The notes: generated by a model from the letters alone, not told the origin. A stretch of 16,749 nucleotides of DNA from CAYGKP01 sp964350605 (GCA_964350605.1 CAYGKP010000034.1:1-16749), one strand, 5' to 3'; positions 6,304-15,579 are shown, counted from the stretch's first letter. Translations and numbers: made by a program.

Positions 6304-8259
6304 TTAAAACTTGATCCCGATCACCAGGATGTCGTCGAGCTGTTCTTGGCCTTCCATCCACTCGTCGAGGGCCACATCCAATGCGGCTTTTTGCGCTGCC
6401 GCCGGGCGTTCGCCAATCGTACCGAGCAATTTCTTGAACCGTCCTGCCATGAATTTTCGCTCCTGAGGTCCGCCGAATTGGTCTTGGTACCCATCGGTAT
6501 AAATGAAGAGCGTATCGCCCTTCTTCACCTCGACTTTGTGGCCGGTGAACGGGGCTTCGGTGCCCATGAAATAGCCCACGGGCTGTTTATCGGCTTTGAT
6601 CTGTTCGACTTCGCCATCTCGAACAATGACCAACGGGTTGTTCGCGCCCGAGTATTGCACCACGCCTTTCGCCTTGTCGACCGTTAGGATCGCCGCATCC
6701 ATGCCGTCCTTGGTTTCGCCATCGGCCCCTGTTTGGCGGAGCGAGTGGATGATCTGGCGACGGGCTTCGAAGAGAATCTTCTCCGGATCGGTCACGCCTC
6801 GCTCACCGACAATCCGGTTTAGGGACGTATTCCCAATCATGCTCATGAACGCCCCTGGCACGCCGTGTCCCGTGCAATCGCAGGCCGCGATAACCGCTTT
6901 CCCGTTTTTCTCCAACGCCCAGTAGAAATCGCCCGAAACGATGTCCTTGGGTCGGTAGAGCACGAAATACTCAGGCAGCATGGCATCCAAGGCACTTTCA
7001 TCCGGCAGGATGGCGTGTTGAATGCGCCGCGCGTAGAGAATTGAATCCTCGATGCGTTGCTTCTGCTCTTCGAGCACTTCCTTCTGTTTGGCGATCTCGG
7101 CGGTGCGTTCGCGGACTTTTTCTTCCAAGTCCCGGTAGAAGCCCTCCAAAATCTCAAGCATCTGGTTGAAACGCACCGAGAGCGTGACGATTTCTTTCGA
7201 GCCCTGGGGAGTCGTACGCTCCGAGAGGTTTCCTTCCGAAATCCGATCGATGCTCGTAACCAAGTTTTTGATCGGCGAGGTGATCGAGCGGGCGACCCAC
7301 AGGGTCAGAATTAAGATCAGAACGATGGCCACCCCGAACACCTTGAGCACCATCATCAGCTCCTGGCGGACCAGGGCATCCTCGTTCGAACGATCCGAGA
7401 CAATGCGCAACACCGACCCTTTGTAAATGTCGGTGTTCTCGCGCTCCATGTAGATGTAGGAGGTGTGCAGCTTCTGGCCGTCAACGCGCTCGATGACCGA
7501 TTGTTCGGAACGGTTCGAGAAGGCGGTGCTGTAAAGGCCCTTGTGCTCGGGGGCGATTTTTACGCCAGGGTTGAACGAGAAAGGGTTCTTCTCGCCAAAG
7601 AACAAATCGACTGACACAATGCCCTCGTGCTTGTCGGCAATCGAGCTAAGCAGGTCGCGGACCATGTCGAGTTTTTCTTCGGCTTCCTTCGAGTAGACCC
7701 CCAGCTCAATGATGTAATTCTTGTCCTGGGTCGGTTGGTAGGAATACTTGCGCAGCTTCCCAGTCTGGTCTTCGACCGAAAACCGAGAGGGCACGAATTC
7801 GCCGTTGTCCATCACATCGAGTAAAAAGCGCTTGAAGTCGCCGCCGATGGCCGCAAAAAGGTTGAAACCCAAATCCTTCTCGAAGGTCGTATTGATGATG
7901 ACCCCCGAGCGATTGATGATGTAGATGTCCTCGCGCTGGGGGTCCATGCCCAGGCGCGATTGGATGCCGCTCAGGTTTACTGCCTTGATCCCCCGCGTAT
8001 CGCGCAACTCGGATTCAAGCATGTTGCTCAGGTGGCGCACCCGTGCGTCCAAATCGGCCTCGATCATCTCGAGCATTTCATCCTGGAACAAGAGGATGTT
8101 CTTGATCTCGTCGGTGACCAGCGAGTTGATCTCGTTGTTCGAGGCGATGACCTTCTCCTTGTTGTTCTGATAGTTGATCGCCGCGAGCACAACCAACGCC
8201 AGAATCACCGGAATGATGACCTGAATCAGGAGTTTTCGAAAAATGGTCGTGCGACTCAT
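6304..8259 (-). CDS. Membrane sensor with HAMP and SpoIIE-type PP2C phosphatase domains
   Basis: 651 residues. Membrane helix 1 at about 10-28; an extracytoplasmic sensor region at about 30-303, which holds a Cache/PAS-like stretch (EDIYIINRSGVIINTTFEKDLGFNLF); membrane helix 2 at about 304-323; HAMP at about 324-378 (ITSPIKNLVTSIDRISEGNLSERT); a coiled coil at about 375-412; and SpoIIE phosphatase at 413-651. Metal-binding and catalytic motifs are intact: VSGDFYW (441-447), DCTGHGVPGAFMSMIG (461-476), DGMDAA (518-523), IYTDGYQDQFGG (586-597) and DDILVIG (642-648). Such proteins dephosphorylate serine/threonine on partners such as anti-sigma antagonists in answer to an external signal. No partner kinase or STAS protein is nearby, so the substrate is unknown. 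It is read in the same direction as the TIR/STAND genes 89 bases downstream, and could act with them. Confidence 0.92.
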   Translation of the reverse strand: MSRTTIFRKLLIQVIIPVILALVVLAAINYQNNKEKVIASNNEINSLVTDEIKNILLFQDEMLEMIEADLDARVRHLSNMLESELRDTRGIKAVNLSGIQSRLGMDPQREDIYIINRSGVIINTTFEKDLGFNLFAAIGGDFKRFLLDVMDNGEFVPSRFSVEDQTGKLRKYSYQPTQDKNYIIELGVYSKEAEEKLDMVRDLLSSIADKHEGIVSVDLFFGEKNPFSFNPGVKIAPEHKGLYSTAFSNRSEQSVIERVDGQKLHTSYIYMERENTDIYKGSVLRIVSDRSNEDALVRQELMMVLKVFGVAIVLILILTLWVARSITSPIKNLVTSIDRISEGNLSERTTPQGSKEIVTLSVRFNQMLEILEGFYRDLEEKVRERTAEIAKQKEVLEEQKQRIEDSILYARRIQHAILPDESALDAMLPEYFVLYRPKDIVSGDFYWALEKNGKAVIAACDCTGHGVPGAFMSMIGNTSLNRIVGERGVTDPEKILFEARRQIIHSLRQTGADGETKDGMDAAILTVDKAKGVVQYSGANNPLVIVRDGEVEQIKADKQPVGYFMGTEAPFTGHKVEVKKGDTLFIYTDGYQDQFGGPQERKFMAGRFKKLLGTIGERPAAAQKAALDVALDEWMEGQEQLDDILVIGIKF

Positions 8260-8276
8260 GCGTGGAGAGATGCTGG

Positions 8277-8284
8277 CAAAGATA
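8277..8284 (-). promoter_or_regulatory. Candidate Bacteroidota promoter -7 box for the SpoIIE gene
   Basis: On the minus strand this reads TATCTTTG, an exact fit to TAnnTTTG, 17 bases from the ATG at 8259. A T-run (GTTTTTAGG on the minus strand) lies about 17 bases further upstream, where a -33 element would sit, but it lacks the final G. The distance from box to start codon is close to that of the box in front of the TIR gene. Supported by pattern match only. Confidence 0.35.
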
Positions 8285-8325
8285 GGCGGATTCGCGGGCC
8301 TAAAAACCCGTTGCTTTCCGGCCGG

Positions 8326-11300
8326 CTACTCGGACAGTTCTTCGACGACTTCTGCTGAGGTAGGCAANNNNNNNNNNCAGCCAGCGACTCAGCGAATCGT
8401 GGCGATGGATCAGTTGGGCCAACTCGCGCTCGGACCATTCGAGGACCTGCGCCTGTTCTTCCACCCGCCACAGTGCGCCGTCTGCTTTGGTAACTACGAG
8501 GTAGCCTTCCTCGAACCGCTCGTCGCCTTGCGCCAATCGCCCGGAGGCGAGGGCAAACACGGCGACCTCATGACCGGGTTGGTACGGCTCGCCCGCCCCT
8601 TGGGTATGAAGTGTAGCGGCTTCGGCCAATTCGACCAAAATGTCAGGCGGCAGGGAGTGGAAGGCCGGCCATCCCGCCAGTTGACGTGCGGTGACAATTG
8701 CCAGGTCCGGCGTTTCGGTGGCCGATTTCACAATGGATTTCAATTCCTCGCGGTGCTCGGGGTTTAGGCGCGGGGCCACGCGGTCGAAGGCCGTGCGATC
8801 CAATCGACCGATGGCCCAGGCCGCCGTCCGGCGCATTTCCAGGTCGGGGTGGAACAGGCAGGCGAGCAAGTCCTGACCAACGACTGCGCCTTGGGTCTGC
8901 CCATAGCGATAGAGCGCCAACAGCTTTACGAAGCGGCCCGCCAAATTGTAGTCGTGGTTGAGCAAGGCTTTGTAGAGGTCGACCCCTTCATACTTCTCGC
9001 GTGGGAAGTTGACTTGCAGTTGCTTGAGTTTGTCGTTGGTATTGAGGTCCTCAAAAAGCGGGAACAACTTAGGCTTCAACTCATCGGCCACAAATAGGTC
9101 AAGCAGTTCGATGGCATAACCGACACTTTCTGCCGAGCCGCTTTCAATGTTCTCACGAATCCGATCGACCGAACCAGCCTCGTAGCAGAGCATCAAGGCA
9201 TGGTACACCCGCTCGCGCGAACGCAGGTACTGGCGGTCTTGCGCCCGGCGCAGCAAGGGATCGTCGCCCTCGCCATCCAGTTCGTGCACGGCGGCCAAAT
9301 CCCAGGCGGCCACCCCAATGCGGCGTTCCACTTCTTGCAACAACCGGGGCAAGCGTTCGGCATCAGCCTGGTAGCCGCTCATGCGCAAGGCACGGAAGGC
9401 CGACTGGCTCACTTGATAATCGGGGAAGGTGGTCAGGCGCAAGAGGCGTTCGACCACCCGCTCGCCGCCGATCCGGCCCAACGTTTCGGCCATCGTGGCC
9501 AGGGCGTCGGAGCTGAGCGAGGACTTGTAGAATTGACCCTCCAAGGCTTCGACTACCCGGGGACCGTAGGCCAACAGCGCGCTGGCCGAGGGAGCGCGGT
9601 AAACTTCGGGTTCGAGGTTGTCGACCAGTGGGGCGATGAAGTCCGGGTGGCGCATGCGGGCCGCTTGGCGGATGGCCTCGTGGCGCACATCGGGGTGTAG
9701 GTCGCGGAGCAATTCAGCGAGGGCTGGAGCATGGTCGATGTCGCCCGTCGAACCAATGATGCGGGCCAAGTGCTGGCGATCCTCCGGCTTGCGCGAACGG
9801 GCCAGGGCCACCGCTTTGCGCGACGACAAGGAAGTTTTCAGTTCCTCAGCCAGCCCGTCGCGCAAGCTGTTCATCCGGGTGCGTAGCGTCGCCTCGGTTT
9901 GTCGCTCGATGGCCTCCCCCAACGGATCAATGGCTTCGATAAACTGGCCTTTTTCCAGGGCGGTTACCCCAATTTCCTGCAAGACAGGGTTCTGGCTGGC
10001 CAAGGCCCGGAGGGCTTGCTGCACGTGGACCACCGAATTGCCTAGAGCCGACCAACGCAACGCAGCCTCGACGCGGGCGGGGTCCTCGGATTCCCAATCG
10101 GCATCCCACGGCGAAGGCAAATGGTCTTTGATGACCGCAAGGGTGGGGCCGCTGGCTTGCATGCTGTCGAGCGACGAGCGCAGGGAGTTGCGGTATTCCC
10201 GGTGCAGCCGAACGATGACGAAAGCCCAACCGCCCAGCACGGCGAGCAGGATGTAGACAAAGTGAATGTGGGCGAAGCCTGAAATCGCCGAAAGGCCCAT
10301 GATGAGGCCACCGGCCACGATGCCCGACATCTCGTTCACCGTTCCTTCGACTTTGGCCTGCACGTCGTAACGAATCCCCGCATCGAGGGGCTGGAAAAGA
10401 ATCTTCAGCGTCGGTGCTTCCATCGACAGCGACAACGAGTGGTTGAAGAGCCGCGAAAGGGCGATCATCAAAAAGAAGATGACAAAGTTGCTGCCCACCT
10501 CGGGGGTCGAGCCCATGAAGGTGCCCGAAAGAGCCGAAAACAACACAAACAACCCGATCACAATCGGGAGGATCAGGAGGAGGACTTTCAGGCCGTAGGT
10601 GTTGGCCAGCTTTCCGTAGAGAAAGGTCTTAATCAGGAAGCTGACGATCATGACCGCCGCAGTGAAAAACCCAAGGAATTCCGCGAGGCTGCGTTCCTCC
10701 GGATAGCTCTCCTTCACAACAACCAGAAAGGTGTTGTAGAGCAAAAAGGCCCCCACCATCGAGAAGACCACAAACAGCGAGAGGAACAGGATGTACTTGT
10801 TGCGGAAGAACAGCCCGAGGCCTGCGCTTTTCGCTTTGCCGTCGTCCGCGTCGCCTTCGCGCTCGGCAAGGCGTTTGCCGTACTTAGCTGTGAGTAAGAA
10901 CTGCATGAGCAGCGCAGTCGCGGCACTCACGGCACTGACCCAAAGCAAATCCCGGGTGGCCGGTAGTACACGCAACAGCAGCGGTACCATGAAGCTGATG
11001 GCGATCGTCCCGAGGATAGAGCCGCCGTCGATCAGGCCGAAGAGGCGTTTTCCTTGGCGGATGGTGAACAAGCGACCCGCCGCGCCCCAGAAACCGAGCA
11101 AAGCGATGGCGTTCATCGGACCCCAGAGGATGAAGGTGAGGAACGTGAGCCACGGCGCATCAGTCACCGTGAAGCCAATGCGCAATAGCGTGGTCATCAC
11201 CACCACCAGCATCAAGTTGATGATCGCCAGGGTACGGAACGACAGACTCTTTTGCAGTCGGGCGTAGAGCAGCGAGAGGGTCATCCCGATCACACCCGAG

Positions 11301-11473
11301 ACCAAGAAGGCGGTGCCCAACATGCTGTCGGGGAACCGCTTCAAGAACAGGGTGCTCGCCCCGATATCATACGACGCCAGGAACACCCCCAGAAAAAGCG
11401 ACTGCACAAACAGCAGCAGCACACGCGTGCCCTCGCCGTGCTCGATGCCCAGGGATTTCAACAAGCGGTTCAC
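8326..11473 (-). CDS. Tlc/MFS-like transporter domain fused to HEAT repeats and cNMP-binding-like domain (contains assembly gap)
   Basis: About 1045 visible residues from a GTG start at 11473 (MNRLLKSLGIEHGEGTR). Residues 15-425 hold about 12 hydrophobic helices with segments such as GRLFTIRQGKRLFGLIDGGSILG, which resembles the ATP/ADP antiporter (Tlc/Npt) branch of the MFS fold. Residues 440-930 are helical HEAT-type repeats (LAELLRDLHPDVRHEAIRQA, RTAAWAIGRLDR). From about 941 a degenerate cyclic-nucleotide-binding-like domain begins (PPDILVELAEAA) and ends ELAQLIHRHDSLSRWL, like the last helix of that fold. Ten Ns interrupt it at about residue 1032. Past the gap, the frame ending at 8326 gives PTSAEVVEELSE-stop, an acidic tail more natural than the arginine-rich alternative ending at 8300; the frame shift fits an N run of arbitrary length. 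Substrate unknown; transport is not proven, and the membrane part may act as a receptor. Confidence 0.85.
8368..8377. other. Assembly gap (10 Ns)
   Basis: Ten undetermined bases close to the 3' end of the transporter-HEAT gene. The round number suggests a scaffolding placeholder and not a measured length, so the few residues at this point and the reading frame across it are unknown. The flanks do not read through into a sensible C-terminus in one frame. Confidence 0.98.
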
Positions 11474-11654
11474 GAGGCCAGGATCAGGGCGAAATCAGGT
11501 AGAAAATGAGGCTGAACAAAAGCGACACTTACTGGTAAAAGTATCAAAATCAGCGGCGAACTGCGCGTTTTGCGGGGGTTCTTCGCAAATTGTTCCAACT
11601 TTAAGTCGCAGGATGGGCCCCACTGGCCCACCACGCACGACACTTTTGACCCCC
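11474..11654. other. Divergent intergenic region between transporter-HEAT gene and VUT gene
   Basis: 181 bases between two genes read away from each other, so both promoters should lie here. A near match (7 of 8) to the Bacteroidota -7 box is present on the minus strand at 11536-11543 (TACTTTTA), but it is over 60 bases from the GTG start and no partner -33 element is seen at the right distance. No convincing plus-strand box was found. An open frame runs into this region from the left on the plus strand, but its peptide is Cys/Arg/Ser-rich and not like a protein. Confidence 0.4.
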
Positions 11655-12419
11655 ATGTTCGGCTTCGACGACGCAGTACCCCCCAAGATCCGCCGACGGC
11701 GCGAGGTGGTCTTCATGGTACTCTCGGGGCTGTTTTTGGGCTCGCTCACGATGCTCAACATCCTGGGCACCACACGCTTCATCGACATGAGTTTCGAGGT
11801 GGGCAGCTCGAAGGTTCCCTTCGTGCTGACTGTCGGGGTCCTGCCTTATCCCATTACTTTTTTGTGCACCGACTTCATCTCTGAGATCTACGGGCGGGCC
11901 CGCGCTAACCTGGTGGTATGGATCGGGGTGATGCTGAACTTCTGGGTGCTGCTCGTGCTGTGGTTGGGCGGCTCGCTCCCAGGCGCCGAAGAAACGGGTG
12001 GTTATTCCGACGATGCCTTCATGTACGTGCGGGGCATGGCCTTCGCCACCATCACCGCTTCGATGCTCGCCTACATGGCCGCGCAGTTCTGCGACGTACA
12101 CATCTTCCACTTCTTCAAGAAGTTAACCAAGGGCAAGCACCTGTGGCTGCGCAACAACGCCTCAACGATGACCAGCCAACTCGTCGATTCGTTTGCGGTC
12201 ATTCTAATTGTCCATTATTTCACCGGCGGCTTGCCGATCAAGGAAGAACTGGCCGTCATGCCCCAACTGATGACCCTCATTTTCTCGGCCTACATTTTTA
12301 AGTTCACTGTCGCGCTTCTCGACACGGTGCCCTTCTACTACGGCACCAAGATGCTCTCCCGCTACCTACAAGTCGACCCCAACGAGGAGTTCGAGCAGAT
12401 CGTGCGGTTGGAGAACTAG
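11655..12419 (+). CDS. yhhQ: Queuosine precursor transporter (VUT/YhhQ family)
   Basis: 254 residues from the ATG at 11655, close to the family's usual length. Six or so membrane helices are visible (VVFMVLSGLFLGSLTMLNIL, VPFVLTVGVLPYPITFL, NLVVWIGVMLNFWVLLVLWL, ATITASMLAYMAAQF, VDSFAVILIVHYF, LMTLIFSAYIFKFTVALLDTVPF). Family motifs are clear: PITFLCTDFISEIYGRARA (66-84) and DVHIFHFFKKLTKG followed by LWLRNNASTMTSQLVDS (147-179). YhhQ proteins import queuosine precursors (preQ0/preQ1) across the inner membrane for tRNA wobble-base modification. No other queuosine gene is in the window. The frame is open upstream to 11313, overlapping the start of the opposite-strand gene; the peptide there has no family similarity, and the basic KIRRRR before helix 1 fits a start at 11655. 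An ATG at 11613 is a less likely alternative. It is the only plus-strand gene here. Confidence 0.9.
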   Translation: MFGFDDAVPPKIRRRREVVFMVLSGLFLGSLTMLNILGTTRFIDMSFEVGSSKVPFVLTVGVLPYPITFLCTDFISEIYGRARANLVVWIGVMLNFWVLLVLWLGGSLPGAEETGGYSDDAFMYVRGMAFATITASMLAYMAAQFCDVHIFHFFKKLTKGKHLWLRNNASTMTSQLVDSFAVILIVHYFTGGLPIKEELAVMPQLMTLIFSAYIFKFTVALLDTVPFYYGTKMLSRYLQVDPNEEFEQIVRLEN

Positions 12420-12420
12420 G

Positions 12421-15400
12421 CTAGTCCCCCCCCTCCTCGCCCACGGCTTGGCCGATGGGGAGCGTTGCCGGGTCGTACTGATCGCGAGCAAAATTGCACC
12501 AGTGGCAGTCCTCCGCGCCGCAGCCTGTGAAATCCTGAGCTTGGATGCCCGACCACACTTCGCGGATCTGATCGCCGACCACCTCTTCGTCCTGCGGGGT
12601 AATGACCACGGTGGAGAGCTTGTAGCTCCCGCTTTTTTCGGGCTGGATGAAATCGATCTGTCCGGTGTGGAGCCCGGGATTGCCCGCCCGTGCATCGCCA
12701 TCGACCAGCAATTTGTAGAACACCAGTTGCCGCCAATAGTCGCCGCCCAAGGGTTCTTTTTCGTTAGGCGCGAGCAGCTTGGTGCGGGCGTTTTCCGGCT
12801 TGCCGGTTTTGTAGTCAATCACCACCGCGCCGTCGCTGTGGTATTCCACTTTGTCGAGCACGCCGGAAATGGGAATGCCCGCGTAGGTGCTGGCATTGAA
12901 ATGAATTTCGGTGCGCACCTGCGGGTGCCAACTCGGGGTGCGAGCGGCCAGGTAGGGCGGCAACACTTGGCGACCAAAGGTCAGGCGATCTTCGAATTCC
13001 TTGTCGGTGAAGTGCGAATGGTAGTCGTCCATCGCGCCCTCGAATTTTTCCATCAGGAAGTCCGCGCTCGGCAAGCCTTCTTCGGGGGCTTCCTTCCAGG
13101 CCAGCACGTAGTCGTTGAGCGCCTGGTGGACCGCCGAGCCAAAGCCCATCGCCGCGTTGCGGGCCGTGGGCACGCGCAGGACGTTCTCGAAGTAGAAACT
13201 CAGCGGACAGCGCAGGTACTTGTTGAGGGCCGTGACACTCAAGCTGAAGCCAGAGAGAGCCCGTTCAATCGCCTCGCGGTCGAGGAGCGGGACGTGGGTG
13301 ACGGCCTCAGGGGCGAGGTAGAAAGTCTGGGCTTCCAGCAGGACATCGGTGCGGGCTTGCTGCTCGGAAAAGTCGACCGTCTGGTCCTCTAACAATTCGT
13401 CGACAAAGCGGCTGGGAGTCACTTCCTTGCCGTCGCCGCGCTGGGCGGCATACGAAATCTGAAGGCCCACTTTCGCCCGTGTCAGGGCCACAAAGAACAG
13501 GCGGCGTTCCTCCTCGGTACGGTCCTCGGTAGCCGAAATCAAGGTGTCGGGAAAGCGAAACGAACTGGGCACGTGACGCTTTTCCCACTGATCCTCGGTC
13601 GCGCCGATCACAAACACGTGCTCGAACTCGCGGCCCTTGGCACTGTGGACGGTAAACAAGTGAACGCCCGCGCCGGGCTGCTCAAGAGGTTTAAGCTCTA
13701 AGCGAAGTTCATGCCGCCGCATACGTTCAAACATATCAAGCCACTCGCCTAGGCCCAAGCGGGAATTCTTTGTGGTTTCTACTTTGAGGTGGTCGAACAG
13801 GGTGGTCAGCACCTGCAACCGCTCCAACCGATCCGATTGATCGAGCACGACACTCAAAAAGCCCGCCTCTGTAACTACATGTTCAAAGACTAATTGCGGC
13901 GTTTTGCTCGACTGTAAGTAGGTCCAATAGGTCAGGCGATCTTCCAGCGCCGTGATCGCCCGGGCGTTTTCGAGGCCCATGTGGAACATCCGCTCGGGGC
14001 TGGCGATGATCTCGCGCAGGGTGGGGGTGCGTTGCTCGCCGCCTTTCTTGCGCCGGGTTTTGGGTTTCAGCTCGTTCCAGGCGCGCATCACGCGCATCGC
14101 ATCGCGGGGCGACACCCCGAAACCAGGCAGGTGGAGCAAGGAAAACAGCCGCTCGTCCGCGCTGCCCGGTTCCTTGTATTCGCTGGCCAGGTACTTTAAA
14201 AGCTCCTCCAATTGCAAAGTCAGGGGGTGGTCCAGCACGTTAATGTTCTTTTGAACCCGCAGGGGGACCCCACGTTTGCGCAATAGGGCGATCAGCGAGG
14301 TGGCCTGTCGGTTGTTGCGATAGAGCACTGCCATTTCTTCCCAAGGCACCCCCTCGGCATGCAGGGCTTCCAACCGCTCGGCGATGGCCGCTTCCTCGTG
14401 GGCCAAGTTGGGGTAGCGCACCACCTGAGGGTTGGGCCCTTCGGTGACCTTGCCGCTGGCGATCAGGTTCTTCTCCAGGCCCGGCATCTGACGGATCAAC
14501 CGCTCCTCGTTGCGGGCAATCAAGGCCGAAGCCGCCGCCAAAATCGGCGCGGTCGAGCGGTAGTTCTGTTCCAAAACGACGGTTTCTAGGGCTTCGCCGT
14601 AGTGCGTCTGAAAGGTCGCCAGGTTTTGCATGCTGGCCCCCTGAAAACGGTAGATCGCTTGGTCGTCGTCGCCAACGGCGAATACATCGGCTTGCTTACC
14701 CCAAAACTCGACGAGTGCTTTCAGGACGTTGTTCTGGGCTCCGTTGGTGTCTTGGTACTCATCGACCAGCACGTGCTGGTACCGCTCCTGCAAGGATTGC
14801 AAGAGCCAAGGCTGTTTCTCGAAAGCCTCGAGGACCCACAGCAGCATGTCCTCGTAATCGTAGCGGCGCAGGTTTGCCAGTGCCTCTTGGTACCCAATCA
14901 GCGACTGCGACGCGACGCGCAGCTTTTGCATCTTCTCGGTCTCCTCCGAAATCTTGTTTTCCTTCGGATCGCCCTTCTCGATGCCCCGCGCCTTCAGGGC
15001 CTTTTGGTACTGAAAGTCCTCGCGGCCTGGCAGGCTCGCCAAGTAGTCGTCAATACCCTTAGCCACCGTCTCAGGGCGCATGTCCTCACGCTTCAGGTTC
15101 GCGTAGAGTCCCCGTAGGTTGCGCTCGTCGTAATAGATGTCGCCCGTCAGGCGTTTAAGGGGGTGCGTCTCGTCGAAGCTGTCGATCACCGCTCGGATGG
15201 CGTCGACCCGCTCCAAGTCGGAGGCCGCTTGCAGGCCCCGCCGCCCAAAGTAGCGTTCGTTTTCGGCGATCAGTTGATTGCAGAAGCCGTGAAAGGTTTG
15301 GACCGACACCGCATGGCCCGTCGCGCCCAAAAAGCGCACCAATCGTTCGCGCATGTTGTGCGCCGCTGCGTCGGTATAGGTCAGACAGAGGATCTGCTCA

Positions 15401-15579
15401 GGCGTCGCGTCGGTCTCGCGCAGCAGGTAGCCAATGCGAATGGCCAGCACCTGGGTCTTGCCCGTTCCCGGGCCTGCGAGGACCAACGTCGGTCCATCCA
15501 GCCGGGTCGCGGCTTCGCGTTGGTGTTGGTTCAGGCTGGCTAAGGCCTCATCAAATTCGGGGGTGCTTTTGATCTCCAC
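12421..15579 (-). CDS. UvrD/Rep-type DNA helicase fused to PD-(D/E)XK nuclease with Fe-S cysteine set
   Basis: 1052 residues, GTG start at 15579; an in-frame stop at 15601-15603 rules out a longer form. Superfamily 1A helicase motifs are complete: Q-motif LNQHQREAA, Walker A AGPGTGKT (35-42), Ia TYTDAAAHNMRERL, II VLVDEYQDTN (D273-E274), III AVGDDDQAIYRFQGA (about 301-315), IV LEQNYRST, V TVHSAKGREFEHV (near 643-655) and VI ERRLFFVALTRAK (about 690-702). The C-terminus is a RecB-type nuclease: GVLDKVEY then VVIDYKTGK with D922 and K924. Four cysteines, C791 (LRCPLSFYF) and C1020-x4-C1025-x2-C1028 (CGAEDCHWC), match the iron-sulphur staple of AddB/Cas4-like nucleases. It should unwind and cut DNA from ends, as in recombination repair. 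No AddA/RecB-like partner is in view. It lies 47 bases after the isomerase gene and probably shares its transcript. Confidence 0.93.
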   Translation of the reverse strand: MEIKSTPEFDEALASLNQHQREAATRLDGPTLVLAGPGTGKTQVLAIRIGYLLRETDATPEQILCLTYTDAAAHNMRERLVRFLGATGHAVSVQTFHGFCNQLIAENERYFGRRGLQAASDLERVDAIRAVIDSFDETHPLKRLTGDIYYDERNLRGLYANLKREDMRPETVAKGIDDYLASLPGREDFQYQKALKARGIEKGDPKENKISEETEKMQKLRVASQSLIGYQEALANLRRYDYEDMLLWVLEAFEKQPWLLQSLQERYQHVLVDEYQDTNGAQNNVLKALVEFWGKQADVFAVGDDDQAIYRFQGASMQNLATFQTHYGEALETVVLEQNYRSTAPILAAASALIARNEERLIRQMPGLEKNLIASGKVTEGPNPQVVRYPNLAHEEAAIAERLEALHAEGVPWEEMAVLYRNNRQATSLIALLRKRGVPLRVQKNINVLDHPLTLQLEELLKYLASEYKEPGSADERLFSLLHLPGFGVSPRDAMRVMRAWNELKPKTRRKKGGEQRTPTLREIIASPERMFHMGLENARAITALEDRLTYWTYLQSSKTPQLVFEHVVTEAGFLSVVLDQSDRLERLQVLTTLFDHLKVETTKNSRLGLGEWLDMFERMRRHELRLELKPLEQPGAGVHLFTVHSAKGREFEHVFVIGATEDQWEKRHVPSSFRFPDTLISATEDRTEEERRLFFVALTRAKVGLQISYAAQRGDGKEVTPSRFVDELLEDQTVDFSEQQARTDVLLEAQTFYLAPEAVTHVPLLDREAIERALSGFSLSVTALNKYLRCPLSFYFENVLRVPTARNAAMGFGSAVHQALNDYVLAWKEAPEEGLPSADFLMEKFEGAMDDYHSHFTDKEFEDRLTFGRQVLPPYLAARTPSWHPQVRTEIHFNASTYAGIPISGVLDKVEYHSDGAVVIDYKTGKPENARTKLLAPNEKEPLGGDYWRQLVFYKLLVDGDARAGNPGLHTGQIDFIQPEKSGSYKLSTVVITPQDEEVVGDQIREVWSGIQAQDFTGCGAEDCHWCNFARDQYDPATLPIGQAVGEEGGD

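Noticed and set aside
6215..6361. N-terminal extension of the TIR-like protein
   Set aside because: It overlaps the SpoIIE 3' end by 58 bases, is arginine-rich without structure, and the TIR strand starts right after the ATG at 6214.
8293..8325. CCGGCCGG palindrome (8318-8325) and a short CGGG/CCCG hairpin as a terminator
   Set aside because: The palindrome has no loop and no T-run after it, and the hairpin stem is only four bases with the T-run in its loop.
11313..11654. N-terminal extension of the VUT transporter
   Set aside because: It runs across the start of the opposite gene, is Ser/Cys/Arg-rich, and family length and topology fit a start at 11655.
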